Shown piece by piece: positions 18,648 to 26,749 of a DNA stretch of 64,000 bases. How positions within the stretch are numbered: the first letter of the stretch is position 1; each line of letters begins with the position of its first letter. Under the pieces are notes generated by a model. The model ran no database searches. It worked only from the letters and a program-made list of their open reading frames with translations, and was not told the origin of the DNA. Source of the stretch: Candidatus Ancaeobacter aquaticus (GTDB lineage Bacteria > Auribacterota > Ancaeobacteria > Ancaeobacterales > Ancaeobacteraceae); contig JAVCCP010000007.1 of the NCBI GenBank assembly GCA_030765405.1, positions 62,001-126,000 of the forward strand. The letters run 5' to 3'. A program made the translations under genes and the position numbers.

Positions 18648-19457
18648 ATGAGTATTGTCCATACCGAAGGCATAGTGTTAAAAACATATGACTACTCCGA
18701 AACGAGCAAAATAGCGGTAATTTTTACGAAAGATTATGGCAAGATCAAGGTTATGGCAAAAGGCGCTAAGAGTAAAAAAAGCAATACTCAAGCGGTTACA
18801 GAACCGGGGACCTATATTCGATTAGTATTTTATTATAAAAGTGATAAAGAACTACTCACGCTTTCTGAAGCAACCATCATTGATCAGTACCCAAAAGTGC
18901 GCACGGATCTGGTGAAATTTGCCTATTATATGTATGTCTTGGAACTTATAGAGGTCCTCTTTGAATCAGACGAAGGCGGGTCACGTGATTTTTTTACTGA
19001 ATGCATTGCTTACATTAACACCTTTTCAGAAAGCGACAATCCCGAGTTATATGTTATAGCCCTTGAAGTGAAGATGCTCAAAGCTCATGGCCATATGTTT
19101 GAATGTCAGAAGTGTGTAGAATGCGGGAAAAATGTTCCTCGGGATCTTATTTCGTCTGCCAATAGAACAGAATTACATCCTCATAATACTAAAACAGAAA
19201 TATATCTATCGACCGTTCAAGGCGGCGTCATATGCAAAAAGTGCAAATCTGTCCATAATAGGGGACGAAAATATCCCCTCACTACGCTCCAGACTTTGCT
19301 GTATCTTTCACAGTGTTCAGTGGAAGAAGTTACGGCAATTTCTTCTCGAACAAGAGAAATAGTAGATATTAAAAATATTCTGAGAATCAGGCTTGACTTT
19401 TTAGTAGGAAAAAGCTTAAAATCACTAAGTTTTCTAGAAAAGACGATAAAAATGTAA
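18648..19457 (+). CDS. recO: DNA repair protein RecO
   Basis: RecO, with RecR, loads RecA on SSB-coated single-stranded DNA in the RecF pathway. The 269-residue protein begins with the OB-fold signature T-E-G-I-V-L-K-T-Y-D-Y-S-E-T-S-K and K-I-K-V-M-A-K-G-A-K. It then has the helical domain and a C4 zinc site (C153, C156/C159 in C-Q-K-C-V-E-C-G and C196/C199 in C-K-K-C). AGGAA precedes the ATG. It follows rsmA directly and is probably co-transcribed with it. Confidence 0.92.
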   Translation: MSIVHTEGIVLKTYDYSETSKIAVIFTKDYGKIKVMAKGAKSKKSNTQAVTEPGTYIRLVFYYKSDKELLTLSEATIIDQYPKVRTDLVKFAYYMYVLELIEVLFESDEGGSRDFFTECIAYINTFSESDNPELYVIALEVKMLKAHGHMFECQKCVECGKNVPRDLISSANRTELHPHNTKTEIYLSTVQGGVICKKCKSVHNRGRKYPLTTLQTLLYLSQCSVEEVTAISSRTREIVDIKNILRIRLDFLVGKSLKSLSFLEKTIKM

Positions 19458-19535
19458 AAATGTTTGTAGAGCCGATATTTACCATGTGCATTGTGTGCAT
19501 GGTTACTATTGAGATTCTATGTACGTATGGATTGT

Positions 19536-20843
19536 ATGACAAAAACAAAAGAGAATAAATCACCTGAGATAATGGACAAACTCGTCTCGTTATGCAAGAG
19601 ACGGGGGTATATATTCCAGTCCAGTGAAATTTACGGTGGCTTGAACAGCTGTTGGGATTACGGTCCTCTTGGCGTTGAGCTTAAACGTAATATTGCTGAT
19701 ATTTGGTGGCGATCAATGACGTTAAAACGTGATGATGTTGAGGGAATCGATGCAAGTATATTAATGCATCCACGTGTATGGGAAGCCTCAGGACATGTCC
19801 AAAATTTCACAGACCCATTAGTAGACTGCAAAGAATGCAAACAAAGATTTCGAGCAGATCAGATTGAAGATGTATGTCCACAGTGTGGCGGAGAGCTTAC
19901 CGAACCGCGTCTCTTTAATCTTATGTTTCATACCTTTATCGGGCCGGTACAGGATGAGGCAAATATCGTCTATTTAAGACCTGAAACTGCGCAAGGTATT
20001 TATGTTAATTTCATGAATGTGCAGACAGCGTGTCGTAGAAAAATACCTTTTGGTATTGCTCAGATCGGTAAGGCCTTTAGAAACGAGATAACTCCTGGGA
20101 ACTTTGTGTTTAGGACGCGTGAGTTTGAGCAGATGGAAATGCAGTATTTTGTGAAGCCAGGCTCTGATGACGAGTGGCTTAAGACGTGGAAAGACATACG
20201 TATTAATTGGTTTAAGGAGTTAGGTGTTAACCCGGAGAAACTGAGATTAAAACAACATCATGAAAAGGAATTAGCGCACTACGCTAAAGATGCATATGAT
20301 GTTGAATATGAGTTTCCGTTCGGTTGGCAGGAGCTAGAGGGGATACATAATAGAACGGATTTTGATTTAAAACGTCACACGGAGTATTCGGGTAAGCCTA
20401 TTAATTATTTTGATGAAGAGGCTAAAGAACGGTATGTTCCTTATATCATAGAGACATCAGTAGGCTTGAATAGAACACTTCTGACTTGTCTTGTCGATGC
20501 GTATCGTGAAGAAGAAGGACGGGTTGTGCTCAGCCTTTCACCAAAAATTGCACCGATAAAGGCTGCAATTATGCCGCTGGTGAAACGAGACGGGATGGAT
20601 ACAATTGCATACGATCTCTACAATAAAATGCGTAATACATTCAAAGTCTTTTACGATGTAAGCGGCTCAATTGGAAGACGGTACAGAAGACAGGATGAAG
20701 CAGGAACCCCGTTTTGTGTGACGGTAGATTCTCAGACTTTAGAGGATAATACGGTGACAATAAGGGAACGTGACAGCATGAAACAGGAACGTTATGCGAT
20801 CGGTGATGTTATCGGCATCATTGAAAAGGCTGTTTCAATTTAA
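19536..20843 (+). CDS. glyQS: Glycyl-tRNA synthetase (homodimeric type)
   Basis: This class II synthetase charges tRNA-Gly with glycine. It is the single-chain alpha2 form, about 435 residues, not the alpha2-beta2 GlyQ/GlyS enzyme. Visible are [16 protein letters not shown], motif 1 [10 protein letters not shown], a four-cysteine zinc knot (C-K-E-C then C-P-Q-C), motif 2 F-R-N-E-I-T-P and motif 3 E-T-S-V-G-L-N-R-T. The C-terminal anticodon-binding domain starts at L-S-P-K-I-A-P. The start is uncertain: ATG 19536 and ATG 19527 are both possible, an earlier TTG exists at 19491, and no strong ribosome site decides between them. Confidence 0.95.
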   Translation: MTKTKENKSPEIMDKLVSLCKRRGYIFQSSEIYGGLNSCWDYGPLGVELKRNIADIWWRSMTLKRDDVEGIDASILMHPRVWEASGHVQNFTDPLVDCKECKQRFRADQIEDVCPQCGGELTEPRLFNLMFHTFIGPVQDEANIVYLRPETAQGIYVNFMNVQTACRRKIPFGIAQIGKAFRNEITPGNFVFRTREFEQMEMQYFVKPGSDDEWLKTWKDIRINWFKELGVNPEKLRLKQHHEKELAHYAKDAYDVEYEFPFGWQELEGIHNRTDFDLKRHTEYSGKPINYFDEEAKERYVPYIIETSVGLNRTLLTCLVDAYREEEGRVVLSLSPKIAPIKAAIMPLVKRDGMDTIAYDLYNKMRNTFKVFYDVSGSIGRRYRRQDEAGTPFCVTVDSQTLEDNTVTIRERDSMKQERYAIGDVIGIIEKAVSI

Positions 20844-21060
20844 TTTGAAATGGCAACACAGCAGGCGGGTGCTTATCTGCTATTTTGGTAATATGTGTCG
20901 AAGACGACAAAAATATATATGTTTGACAACTGCTTTACAGTAACAATGATGTTATGCCAGGTAGTATGTCAGTAAATGAGTGATTAATTAATAACAAGAA
21001 GGAGTAGTGACTATGGCTGGTGGGGTGCTAACGATGGGAAATAAAGTATCAGGAGGAACA

Positions 21061-23781
21061 ATGAAAGGTAAATATGTATATTTCTTCGGCGGTAATAAAG
21101 CTGAAGGTAAAAGTGGCATGAAAAATACTCTTGGGGGGAAAGGTGCAAATCTTGCTGAAATGGTAAATATTGGTATTCCTGTACCTCCAGGATTCACGAT
21201 AAGCACTGAAATGTGTGTGTTCTATTATAAAAATGGCGGAAAACTTCCTGAAGCTTTAAGACAGGATGTTATCAAGAATCTTCGCAAAACAGAAAAAGTG
21301 ATGGGTGCCGGTTTTGGTGATCCCAAGAATCCGCTTTTGCTGTCTGTACGTTCTGGTGCAAGAAGTTCTATGCCTGGCATGATGGAAACAGTCCTGAATG
21401 TCGGTCTCACTGAAAAGACGATCAAAGGTCTTATCGCAAAAACAAATAATCCGCGATTTGTATGGGATGCATACAGAAGATTGATTCAGATGTATTCTGA
21501 CGTTGTTATGGAAAAGGCAGCTGGTATTGAACCAAAAGAAGGCCACGGTATTCGTCAACAACTTGAAGCAGAATTGCATAAAATAAAAACGAAACGTAAA
21601 GTGACAAACGATTGTGATCTTTCTGCAGAAGATCTAAAAGAACTCACAACGGTATATAAAGCAAAGATCAAAAAAGTACTCAAAAAATCATTTCCTGACG
21701 ATGCTTTAGAGCAATTGTGGGGTGCTGTAAGAGCCGTGTTCCAGTCATGGAACGGTAGACGTGCTATTGCATACAGAAGAATCGAAGGAATCCCTGATGA
21801 GTGGGGTACTGCGGTAAATGTGCAGGCAATGGTATTTGGTAATATGGGTGAAACGTCCGCAACAGGTGTAGCTTTTACTCGTAATCCTGCAACCGGTGAA
21901 AATGTGTTTTATGGTGAGTGGTTAGCAAATGCTCAGGGGGAAGACGTTGTTGCTGGTCTTCGCACACCAAACCCGATAAATGAATCAGGTAAAACAGAAC
22001 ATTCAAACCATCTTGTATCTCTCGAACGTGCTATGCCGAAGATTTACAAGGAACTCGACACTATACAAAAAGGTCTTGAGAAGCATTATCATGACATGCT
22101 TGATATAGAATTTACTATTCAAGAAGGACGTTTGTGGATGCTTCAGTGCCGTGTAGGTAAAAGAAACGGTATGGCCTCGGTAAAAATGGCTGTTGAGATG
22201 GTTAAAGAAAAACTTATTACTCAGCGTGAAGCGATTATGCGTGTAGCTCCTGAACAGCTTGATGAGTTACTCCATCCTATTTTGGATCCGAAAGCAGAAG
22301 CGAAGAATAAAATCCTTGTTAAAGGTCTTCCTGCTGGTCCTGGCGGTGCAACCGGTGTTGTCGTATTCACTGCTCAAGACGCGGTAAAGTGGGCAAAAGA
22401 AGGTAAAAGAGTCATTTTAGTCCGTGAAGAAACAAATCCTGAAGACGTTGAAGGTATGCGTGCTGCAGAAGCTATTTTAACTGCACGTGGCGGTATGACA
22501 TCTCACGCGGCACTCGTTGCACGTGGCTGGGGTAAATGCTGTATTGTTGGTGCGGGTACGCTTGATATTGACAATAAGGCAAAGAAGTTTACTGTAGGCG
22601 GTAAAGTGGTAAAACAGGGCGATTGGGTCAGCTTAAACGGTTCAAAAGGATATGCATATATGGGGCAATTACCTATGGTAAAAACCACGGAAGACAATCC
22701 TTATTTTCAGCAGATCATGAAGTTCTGTGACAGCGTAAGAGTGTTAAAAGTACGCACAAACGCTGACACACCTGAAGATGCAAAAAAGGCGAGAGGTTTT
22801 GGCGCTGAAGGTATCGGTCTTTTCAGGACCGAACACATGTTTTACGGTAAGGGTTCGGAAAAACCATTGTTTATGCTACGTAAAATGATTGTGTCTAAAA
22901 CAGTTAAAGAACGTCAAGCTGCAATTAATGAGCTTTTTAAACATGTCAAAACAGATATAAAAGCAACACTTGCCGCAATGGATGGATTGCCGGTTACTTT
23001 CAGATTGTTAGATCCGCCACTCCATGAGTTTGTTCCTCACACGGAAGACGGGATAAAGAAATTAGCGCGTAGCCTTGGGGTAAGCGCTGAAGAAATAAAA
23101 AATCGTGCTTCACTTCTGAAAGAAAGCAATCCGATGATGGGACATAGAGGGGTACGTTTAGGAGTGACATTTCCTGAAGTAGCTGAAATGCAGATTCGCG
23201 CTATTCTTGAGGCAGCAGCCGAACTTCTTCAGGCAAAGAAAAAAGTGTTTCCTGAAATAATGATACCGGTTGTGTCACTTGATACTGAGCTAAAAAACCA
23301 GTTCGCGATAGTGAAAAAAGTGTACGCTGAAGTGTTGAAGAAAACGAAGCTGAAAAGTATTCCGCATATGGTTGGGACCATGATTGAAATACCACGTGCA
23401 TGCCTCGTTGCAGATACGTTTGCGGAAGTCGCAGAGTTCTTTTCATTCGGCACGAACGACCTGACACAGATGGGTTTTGGATTCTCCCGTGACGATATGG
23501 GCGGATTCTTGCCTGCATATCTTGATGAAGGCATTTTAGCAGCTGATCCGTTTCAAACGTTAGATCAGGAAGGTATTGGTCAGCTCGTAAAGATGGGTAT
23601 TGAAAAAGGCCGTCAGGCACGAAAGAATTTAAAGGTTGGTATATGCGGCGAACATGGTGGGGATCCTGCGAGTGTTGAGTTTTGTCATCGTGCAGGAATG
23701 AACTATGTGAGTTGTTCACCGTTCCGTGTGCCAATTGCACGTTTAGCAGCAGCGCAAGCAGTCATAAAAGAAGATAAGTAA
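21061..23781 (+). CDS. ppdK: Pyruvate, phosphate dikinase
   Basis: PPDK interconverts pyruvate, ATP and phosphate with PEP, AMP and pyrophosphate, linking glycolysis and gluconeogenesis. The 906-residue protein has the ATP-grasp domain starting G-G-K-G-A-N-L-A-E-M, the swivelling phosphohistidine domain with H482 in G-G-M-T-S-H-A-A-L-V-A-R-G, and the PEP-utilising TIM barrel with the catalytic cysteine C862 in G-I-C-G-E-H-G-G-D-P. ATG 21061 has AGGAGG five bases upstream and matches the family N-terminus (K-Y-V-Y-F-F-G-G). A second in-frame ATG at 21013 also has AAGGAG and would add 16 residues, so dual initiation or a short leader is possible. The gene stands alone. Confidence 0.96.
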   Translation: MKGKYVYFFGGNKAEGKSGMKNTLGGKGANLAEMVNIGIPVPPGFTISTEMCVFYYKNGGKLPEALRQDVIKNLRKTEKVMGAGFGDPKNPLLLSVRSGARSSMPGMMETVLNVGLTEKTIKGLIAKTNNPRFVWDAYRRLIQMYSDVVMEKAAGIEPKEGHGIRQQLEAELHKIKTKRKVTNDCDLSAEDLKELTTVYKAKIKKVLKKSFPDDALEQLWGAVRAVFQSWNGRRAIAYRRIEGIPDEWGTAVNVQAMVFGNMGETSATGVAFTRNPATGENVFYGEWLANAQGEDVVAGLRTPNPINESGKTEHSNHLVSLERAMPKIYKELDTIQKGLEKHYHDMLDIEFTIQEGRLWMLQCRVGKRNGMASVKMAVEMVKEKLITQREAIMRVAPEQLDELLHPILDPKAEAKNKILVKGLPAGPGGATGVVVFTAQDAVKWAKEGKRVILVREETNPEDVEGMRAAEAILTARGGMTSHAALVARGWGKCCIVGAGTLDIDNKAKKFTVGGKVVKQGDWVSLNGSKGYAYMGQLPMVKTTEDNPYFQQIMKFCDSVRVLKVRTNADTPEDAKKARGFGAEGIGLFRTEHMFYGKGSEKPLFMLRKMIVSKTVKERQAAINELFKHVKTDIKATLAAMDGLPVTFRLLDPPLHEFVPHTEDGIKKLARSLGVSAEEIKNRASLLKESNPMMGHRGVRLGVTFPEVAEMQIRAILEAAAELLQAKKKVFPEIMIPVVSLDTELKNQFAIVKKVYAEVLKKTKLKSIPHMVGTMIEIPRACLVADTFAEVAEFFSFGTNDLTQMGFGFSRDDMGGFLPAYLDEGILAADPFQTLDQEGIGQLVKMGIEKGRQARKNLKVGICGEHGGDPASVEFCHRAGMNYVSCSPFRVPIARLAAAQAVIKEDK

Positions 23782-23798
23782 GTTAACAATATAACTGG

Positions 23799-23837
23799 TT
23801 CAGCTGGAACATGTCATTAAAGTGTGTTCCAGCTGAA
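23799..23837 (+). promoter_or_regulatory. Strong stem-loop between ppdK and the sigma-factor gene
   Basis: TTCAGCTGGAACA (23799-23811) pairs perfectly with TGTTCCAGCTGAA (23825-23837) around a 13-nt loop. The 3' arm ends 10 bases before the sigma-factor ATG and is followed by AAGTGTCATT rather than a T-run. It could limit translation of the sigma factor, act as a DNA dyad for a repressor, or serve as an RNA 3'-end barrier for ppdK. A classical intrinsic terminator is less likely. Confidence 0.7.
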
Positions 23838-23847
23838 AAGTGTCATT

Positions 23848-24699
23848 ATGTCACCGAAAAATAGTCCAGGAAGTGGCAAAGAATCGATACACCTTTATCT
23901 GAGAGATATTGGTGAGGTTCCTCTTTTATCACGTGAAGAAGAAGTGAAACTGGCAAAAAAGATTCAAAAGGGAAACAAAAATGCCAGAAGAGATATGATT
24001 CGCGCTAATCTCAGATTGGTTGTATCAATAGCCAAACGCTATGCAAATTATGGTGTGCCTTTTCTCGATCTGATCGCAGAAGGTAATCTTGGATTAATGC
24101 GAGCTGTTGATAAATACGATTTGTCTAAAGGGTGTAAATTTAGCACCTATGCGACCTGGTGGATAAAACAGTCAATTTTTCGTGCATTAGCAAATCTCGG
24201 TAAAACGATCCGTATCCCCATGTATATGGTTGAACGGTTATCGACATTCAATAAAGTTATTGTAGAACTTACTCATTCTCTCAAGAAAAAACCGACTGAT
24301 GAGGATATTGCAAAAGAGCTTGATATCCCTATAAAAAAAGTGAAAGAGATGAGAAATATCGTCAAAAAGCCGAGCTCTCTCTATACCACTATTGGAGATA
24401 GCGGAGAAAGTGAACTTATAGATGTTGTTGCCGATGTTGATTCTATTTCACCTGATGATTTTGTTGCAAAAGTGTTTCTGAGAGAAGACGTTATTGATTT
24501 CTTGAGTCAAATTCCCGTGCGAGAAGCTGATGTTATTAATATGCGTTATGGACTACGTGACGGTAAAGTAAATACACTCGAAGAAATTGGAAAGAAATTT
24601 GAGATAAGCAGAGAGCGAGTTAGGCAAATAGAGGAATCAGCGGTAAAAAAATTGAGAAAAGTGCTTATGGAAAGTAATAGAAACTTTCACGACTATTAA
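23848..24699 (+). CDS. RNA polymerase sigma factor, RpoD/SigA-like
   Basis: This 283-residue sigma-70 family protein directs RNA polymerase to promoters. It contains region 1.2 (L-Y-L-R-D-I-G-E-V-P-L-L), region 2 with D-L-I-A-E-G-N-L-G-L-M-R-A-V-D-K-Y-D and Y-A-T-W-W-I-K-Q-S-I, region 3, and the region 4 helix-turn-helix L-E-E-I-G-K-K-F-E-I-S-R-E-R-V-R-Q-I-E. It lacks the acidic region 1.1 and the long non-conserved insert, so it could be a compact primary sigma factor or a group 2 (RpoS-like) factor. The consensus -35/-10 boxes seen in this window are what such a factor reads. ATG 23848 was chosen; a GTG at 23824 lies inside the stem-loop. Confidence 0.88.
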   Translation: MSPKNSPGSGKESIHLYLRDIGEVPLLSREEEVKLAKKIQKGNKNARRDMIRANLRLVVSIAKRYANYGVPFLDLIAEGNLGLMRAVDKYDLSKGCKFSTYATWWIKQSIFRALANLGKTIRIPMYMVERLSTFNKVIVELTHSLKKKPTDEDIAKELDIPIKKVKEMRNIVKKPSSLYTTIGDSGESELIDVVADVDSISPDDFVAKVFLREDVIDFLSQIPVREADVINMRYGLRDGKVNTLEEIGKKFEISRERVRQIEESAVKKLRKVLMESNRNFHDY

Positions 24700-24729
24700 T
24701 ATAATGTGTAGCTTAAAGGATGGTGAGTT

Positions 24730-25257
24730 ATGGTTGAAATACTCGAACAATTAAGAAATTCTATACGGGAAATACCTGATTTTCCTAAAAAAGGTATTAT
24801 TTTTAAGGATATTACCACGTTGATTGATAAAGGAGATCTGTTTGGTATGGCAATAGATGAGATGGCTGCACCCTATGTTGGTAAAGGGATAACAAAGGTT
24901 GTGGGTGTTGAGTCTCGCGGTTTTATTTTTGCTTCCGCAATAGCATATAAACTTGGTGCTGGTGTTGTTCTTGTTCGTAAGCCGGGTAAATTACCACATG
25001 AAATCCATAAGGAAACCTATGATCTCGAATATGGGCAGGATACATTAGAGGTGCATGTCGATGCGTTAAATCAGGATGATAAAGTAATTCTGGTCGATGA
25101 TCTTTTGGCAACCGGTGGTACTGTAGAAGCTACGACTAAACTGATTGAACATTTTGGAGTGGCGATTGAAGGTATTGAATTCTTGATCGAATTGACATTC
25201 TTGAACGGTATCAAAAAGTTGCAAGGATTTAATGTCAGGTCTTTGATACAGTATTAA
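24730..25257 (+). CDS. apt: Adenine phosphoribosyltransferase
   Basis: Apt salvages adenine by joining it to PRPP to give AMP. The protein (175 residues) has the family start I-R-E-I-P-D-F-P-K-K-G-I-I-F-K-D-I, the adenine-site S-R-G-F-I-F, and the PRPP-binding motif V-I-L-V-D-D-L-L-A-T-G-G-T (about residues 117-129). AAAGGATGGTGA precedes the ATG. It follows the sigma-factor gene by 30 bp and may share its transcript. Confidence 0.95.
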   Translation: MVEILEQLRNSIREIPDFPKKGIIFKDITTLIDKGDLFGMAIDEMAAPYVGKGITKVVGVESRGFIFASAIAYKLGAGVVLVRKPGKLPHEIHKETYDLEYGQDTLEVHVDALNQDDKVILVDDLLATGGTVEATTKLIEHFGVAIEGIEFLIELTFLNGIKKLQGFNVRSLIQY

Positions 25258-25282
25258 AGTTCTGAGTACAAGTCAGAACTTT
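25256..25282 (+). terminator. Stem-loop at the apt stop codon
   Basis: AAAGTTCTGA (25256-25265) and TCAGAACTTT (25273-25282) form a perfect 10-bp stem with a 7-nt loop, beginning in the stop codon. It is followed by AAAAG rather than T's, so termination is uncertain, though the position fits a transcript end. Confidence 0.5.
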
Positions 25283-25384
25283 AAAAGTCAAAAGGGATAA
25301 GTCAAAAGTTAAAAGTAAGGTATTGTTTTAATTTTGAATTATTATTACTTCAACTTTTTGATTTTTTACTTTTTACTTGGTTGG
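25283..25384 (+). repeat. AT-rich word repeats left of the tRNA-Arg island
   Basis: The stretch is built from near-copies of AAAAGTCAAAAGG/AAAAGTTAAAAGTAAG on the left and the complementary words ACTTTTTGATTTTTTAC and TTTTTACTT on the right, so it can fold on itself. A very similar AAAAGTAAAAACG...TTTTTAACTTTTG arrangement lies right of the island at 29510-29617. No gene is seen. Confidence 0.45.
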
Positions 25385-25423
25385 GCCCCCGTAGCTCAGG
25401 TGGATAGAGCAACGGTTTCCTAA
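25385..25423 (+). repeat. tRNA-Arg(CCU) 5'-half copy: left attachment site
   Basis: These 39 bases are identical to positions 1-39 of the intact tRNA-Arg at 29427-29500, from the first acceptor base to the end of the anticodon loop, and then diverge. Two such copies 4,042 bp apart are the hallmark of site-specific integration with crossover in the anticodon loop. This copy would be the original chromosomal 5' half, left without its 3' half. Confidence 0.85.
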
Positions 25424-25676
25424 TGCGTTCGGATAAATATTCATAACATTCCTAATTAGACCTAATTACACTCAGTCTCAACAACTTATACAAATCAGTA
25501 TGTCTAGTTGTTATAAGTCGCTATACTGTTATTACCTGTTGTTTTGCCCCAAATTCGCCCCACTATAATTGAGCCGCCCAGAAAATCGCATCGTGGGGTG
25601 GGGTGGGTAAGGTCAAGAGTAGAAAGCCGTCTCTCACGTTGCTATAATTTTTTAGGAAATTGGCTTTAGGCCCTCC
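25424..25676 (+). other. Gene-free left end of the island
   Basis: No coding frame is convincing here. Visible features are a direct repeat CCTAATTA at 25451-25458 and 25461-25468, an ACTTATA...TATAAGT dyad around 25486-25522, and a GC-richer patch near 25545-25610 (CCCCAAATTCGCCCC and GTGGGGTGGGGTGGG). The short direct repeats near the junction could be arm-type recombinase sites. Confidence 0.4.
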
Positions 25677-25812
25677 TATGTATGGGTTATAGCTCAGTTT
25701 TTATTGACAGAGATAGGTGCTTGCAGTAGTCTAGCTTCATAGAATTAAAATCCTTTAATTAAAAGGAGTCTAAATGAAAAAGATATTTGTTTTAATTATA
25801 GCTATTTTCTTT
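25677..25812 (+). repeat. Conserved 5' cassette block, copy 1
   Basis: This block is homologous to 26595-26749 and 27881-28031. It contains GGTTATAGCTCAGTTTTTATTGACAG-like sequence with a TTGACA box at 25704-25709 and, 17 bp later, TAGTCT, then AAATCCTTT, the ribosome site AAAAGGAG and the start of the signal peptide. The -10 box is weak, so the promoter may need an activator. Confidence 0.7.
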
Positions 25813-26541
25813 GCCGGTATATCCACAAGTTATGCTATTTATGTCACCGAGGATTTTCAAAGTTATACTCCCGGAAACAGTTTGAACCTTGGAAACGGGG
25901 GCAGTGGCTGGGCTACTACTTGGGACGAAGCGCTTGGTGACTTTAAATGCCAAACAGTTGACGGTTCAAAAATGGGACAGGCTACAACGGCAGGCACCCT
26001 GGGCAGAAGAACTTTTTCAGGCTACACTAATGAGGATATCACATTTCAGTTAAATCTTACTAGCTGGCCGGCACCGCTGGACGGTGTATGCGGAAGCGTA
26101 CTTTTTCTATCAAATGCTGGATATAAGGGGCCCTACATCACGTTTAACTCGGATACTCAGTCACTTATTGCAAGGGGAGATTATGAGACAGAAACAACGA
26201 ATTTGCTTGGTGAAGGTGTGGAGGCTGTAGCTGGTACGACTTATACTATAAATATTACAGATGTCAAGGTTGGGGTGAACGGGACATATTCAGTGCAAGT
26301 TTCGAAACCAGGTATAATTTATAATCTTTATCAAAACGTTAAATTTGAGTTTTGGGCTTTAGATGTTCCAATTTTAGAGAAGATTTATTTTAGCAATGAC
26401 TCGACGAATGCGAATACTGTAAGCATTGACAATATTACCGTTGGTGCCGTCCCTGAACCCTCAACATACGCACTTTTCGGCATAGGGCTTTTGGGATTGA
26501 TTGGCGGGTGGATGAGGAGAAGCAAGAGACTAAAGACTTAG
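25774..26541 (+). CDS. PEP-CTERM sorting-domain protein, cassette 1
   Basis: This 255-residue exported protein has a signal peptide (MKKIFVLIIAIFFAGISTSYA), a beta-rich ectodomain (residues 22-226), and a C-terminal PEP-CTERM tail: V-P-E-P-S-T-Y-A-L-F, a hydrophobic segment G-I-G-L-L-G-L-I-G-G-W and the basic end M-R-R-S-K-R-L-K. In Gram-negative bacteria that make exopolysaccharide, exosortase cleaves at PEP and passes the protein to the surface matrix. The ectodomain (V-T-E-D-F-Q-S-Y..., W-A-T-T-W-D, later F-E-F-W-A-L-D, V-S-I-D-N-I-T-V) looks like a concanavalin/LamG-type jelly roll that could bind glycans. It has its own promoter-like block and terminator, so it is an independent cassette. 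Confidence 0.88.
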   Translation: MKKIFVLIIAIFFAGISTSYAIYVTEDFQSYTPGNSLNLGNGGSGWATTWDEALGDFKCQTVDGSKMGQATTAGTLGRRTFSGYTNEDITFQLNLTSWPAPLDGVCGSVLFLSNAGYKGPYITFNSDTQSLIARGDYETETTNLLGEGVEAVAGTTYTINITDVKVGVNGTYSVQVSKPGIIYNLYQNVKFEFWALDVPILEKIYFSNDSTNANTVSIDNITVGAVPEPSTYALFGIGLLGLIGGWMRRSKRLKT

Positions 26542-26557
26542 AGACAAAAAGATATAT

Positions 26558-26593
26558 AAAGGGCCTTGGTAGAAATATCAGGGCCTTTTTTTT
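26558..26593 (+). terminator. Intrinsic terminator of cassette 1
   Basis: AAAGGGCCTTGGTA and TATCAGGGCCTTT pair around GAAA with one mismatch and one bulge, followed by a run of T's. The same element follows cassettes 2 and 3. Confidence 0.8.
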
Positions 26594-26594
26594 C

Positions 26595-26749
26595 CTCTCT
26601 AGTCTTTTATCTATAGGTTATAACCCAGTTTTCATTGACAAAGATAGATATTGGCAGTAATCTAGTCCCATAAAATTTAAATCCTTTTTAACTAATGAGA
26701 AGGAAGTTGAATGAAAAAGTTATTTGTTTTAATTATAGCTATTTTCTTT
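26595..26749 (+). repeat. Conserved 5' cassette block, copy 2
   Basis: The block begins CTCTCTAGTCTTTTATCTAT immediately after terminator 1. It continues with TTGACA at 26635-26640, a 17-bp spacer and TAATCT at 26658-26663, AAATCCTTTTTAACTAAT, a GAGAAGGAAG ribosome site, and the first 13 codons of cassette 2. Copies 2 and 3 are almost identical. Confidence 0.8.

Noticed and set aside
25540-25560. C-terminal end of an integrase on the minus strand at CCCCAAATTCGCCCC
   Set aside because: The reverse frame gives only a short peptide (Y-S-G-A-N-L-G-Q-N-N-R then stop) with no catalytic motif, so it is left as unassigned island DNA.
26635-26680. Sigma-54 promoter for the PEP-CTERM cassettes
   Set aside because: TTGGCAG followed by TAATCTAGTCC was compared with the -24/-12 pattern; the -12 GC element is absent and not conserved between copies. 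A sigma-70-like site with weak -10 is the simpler reading.
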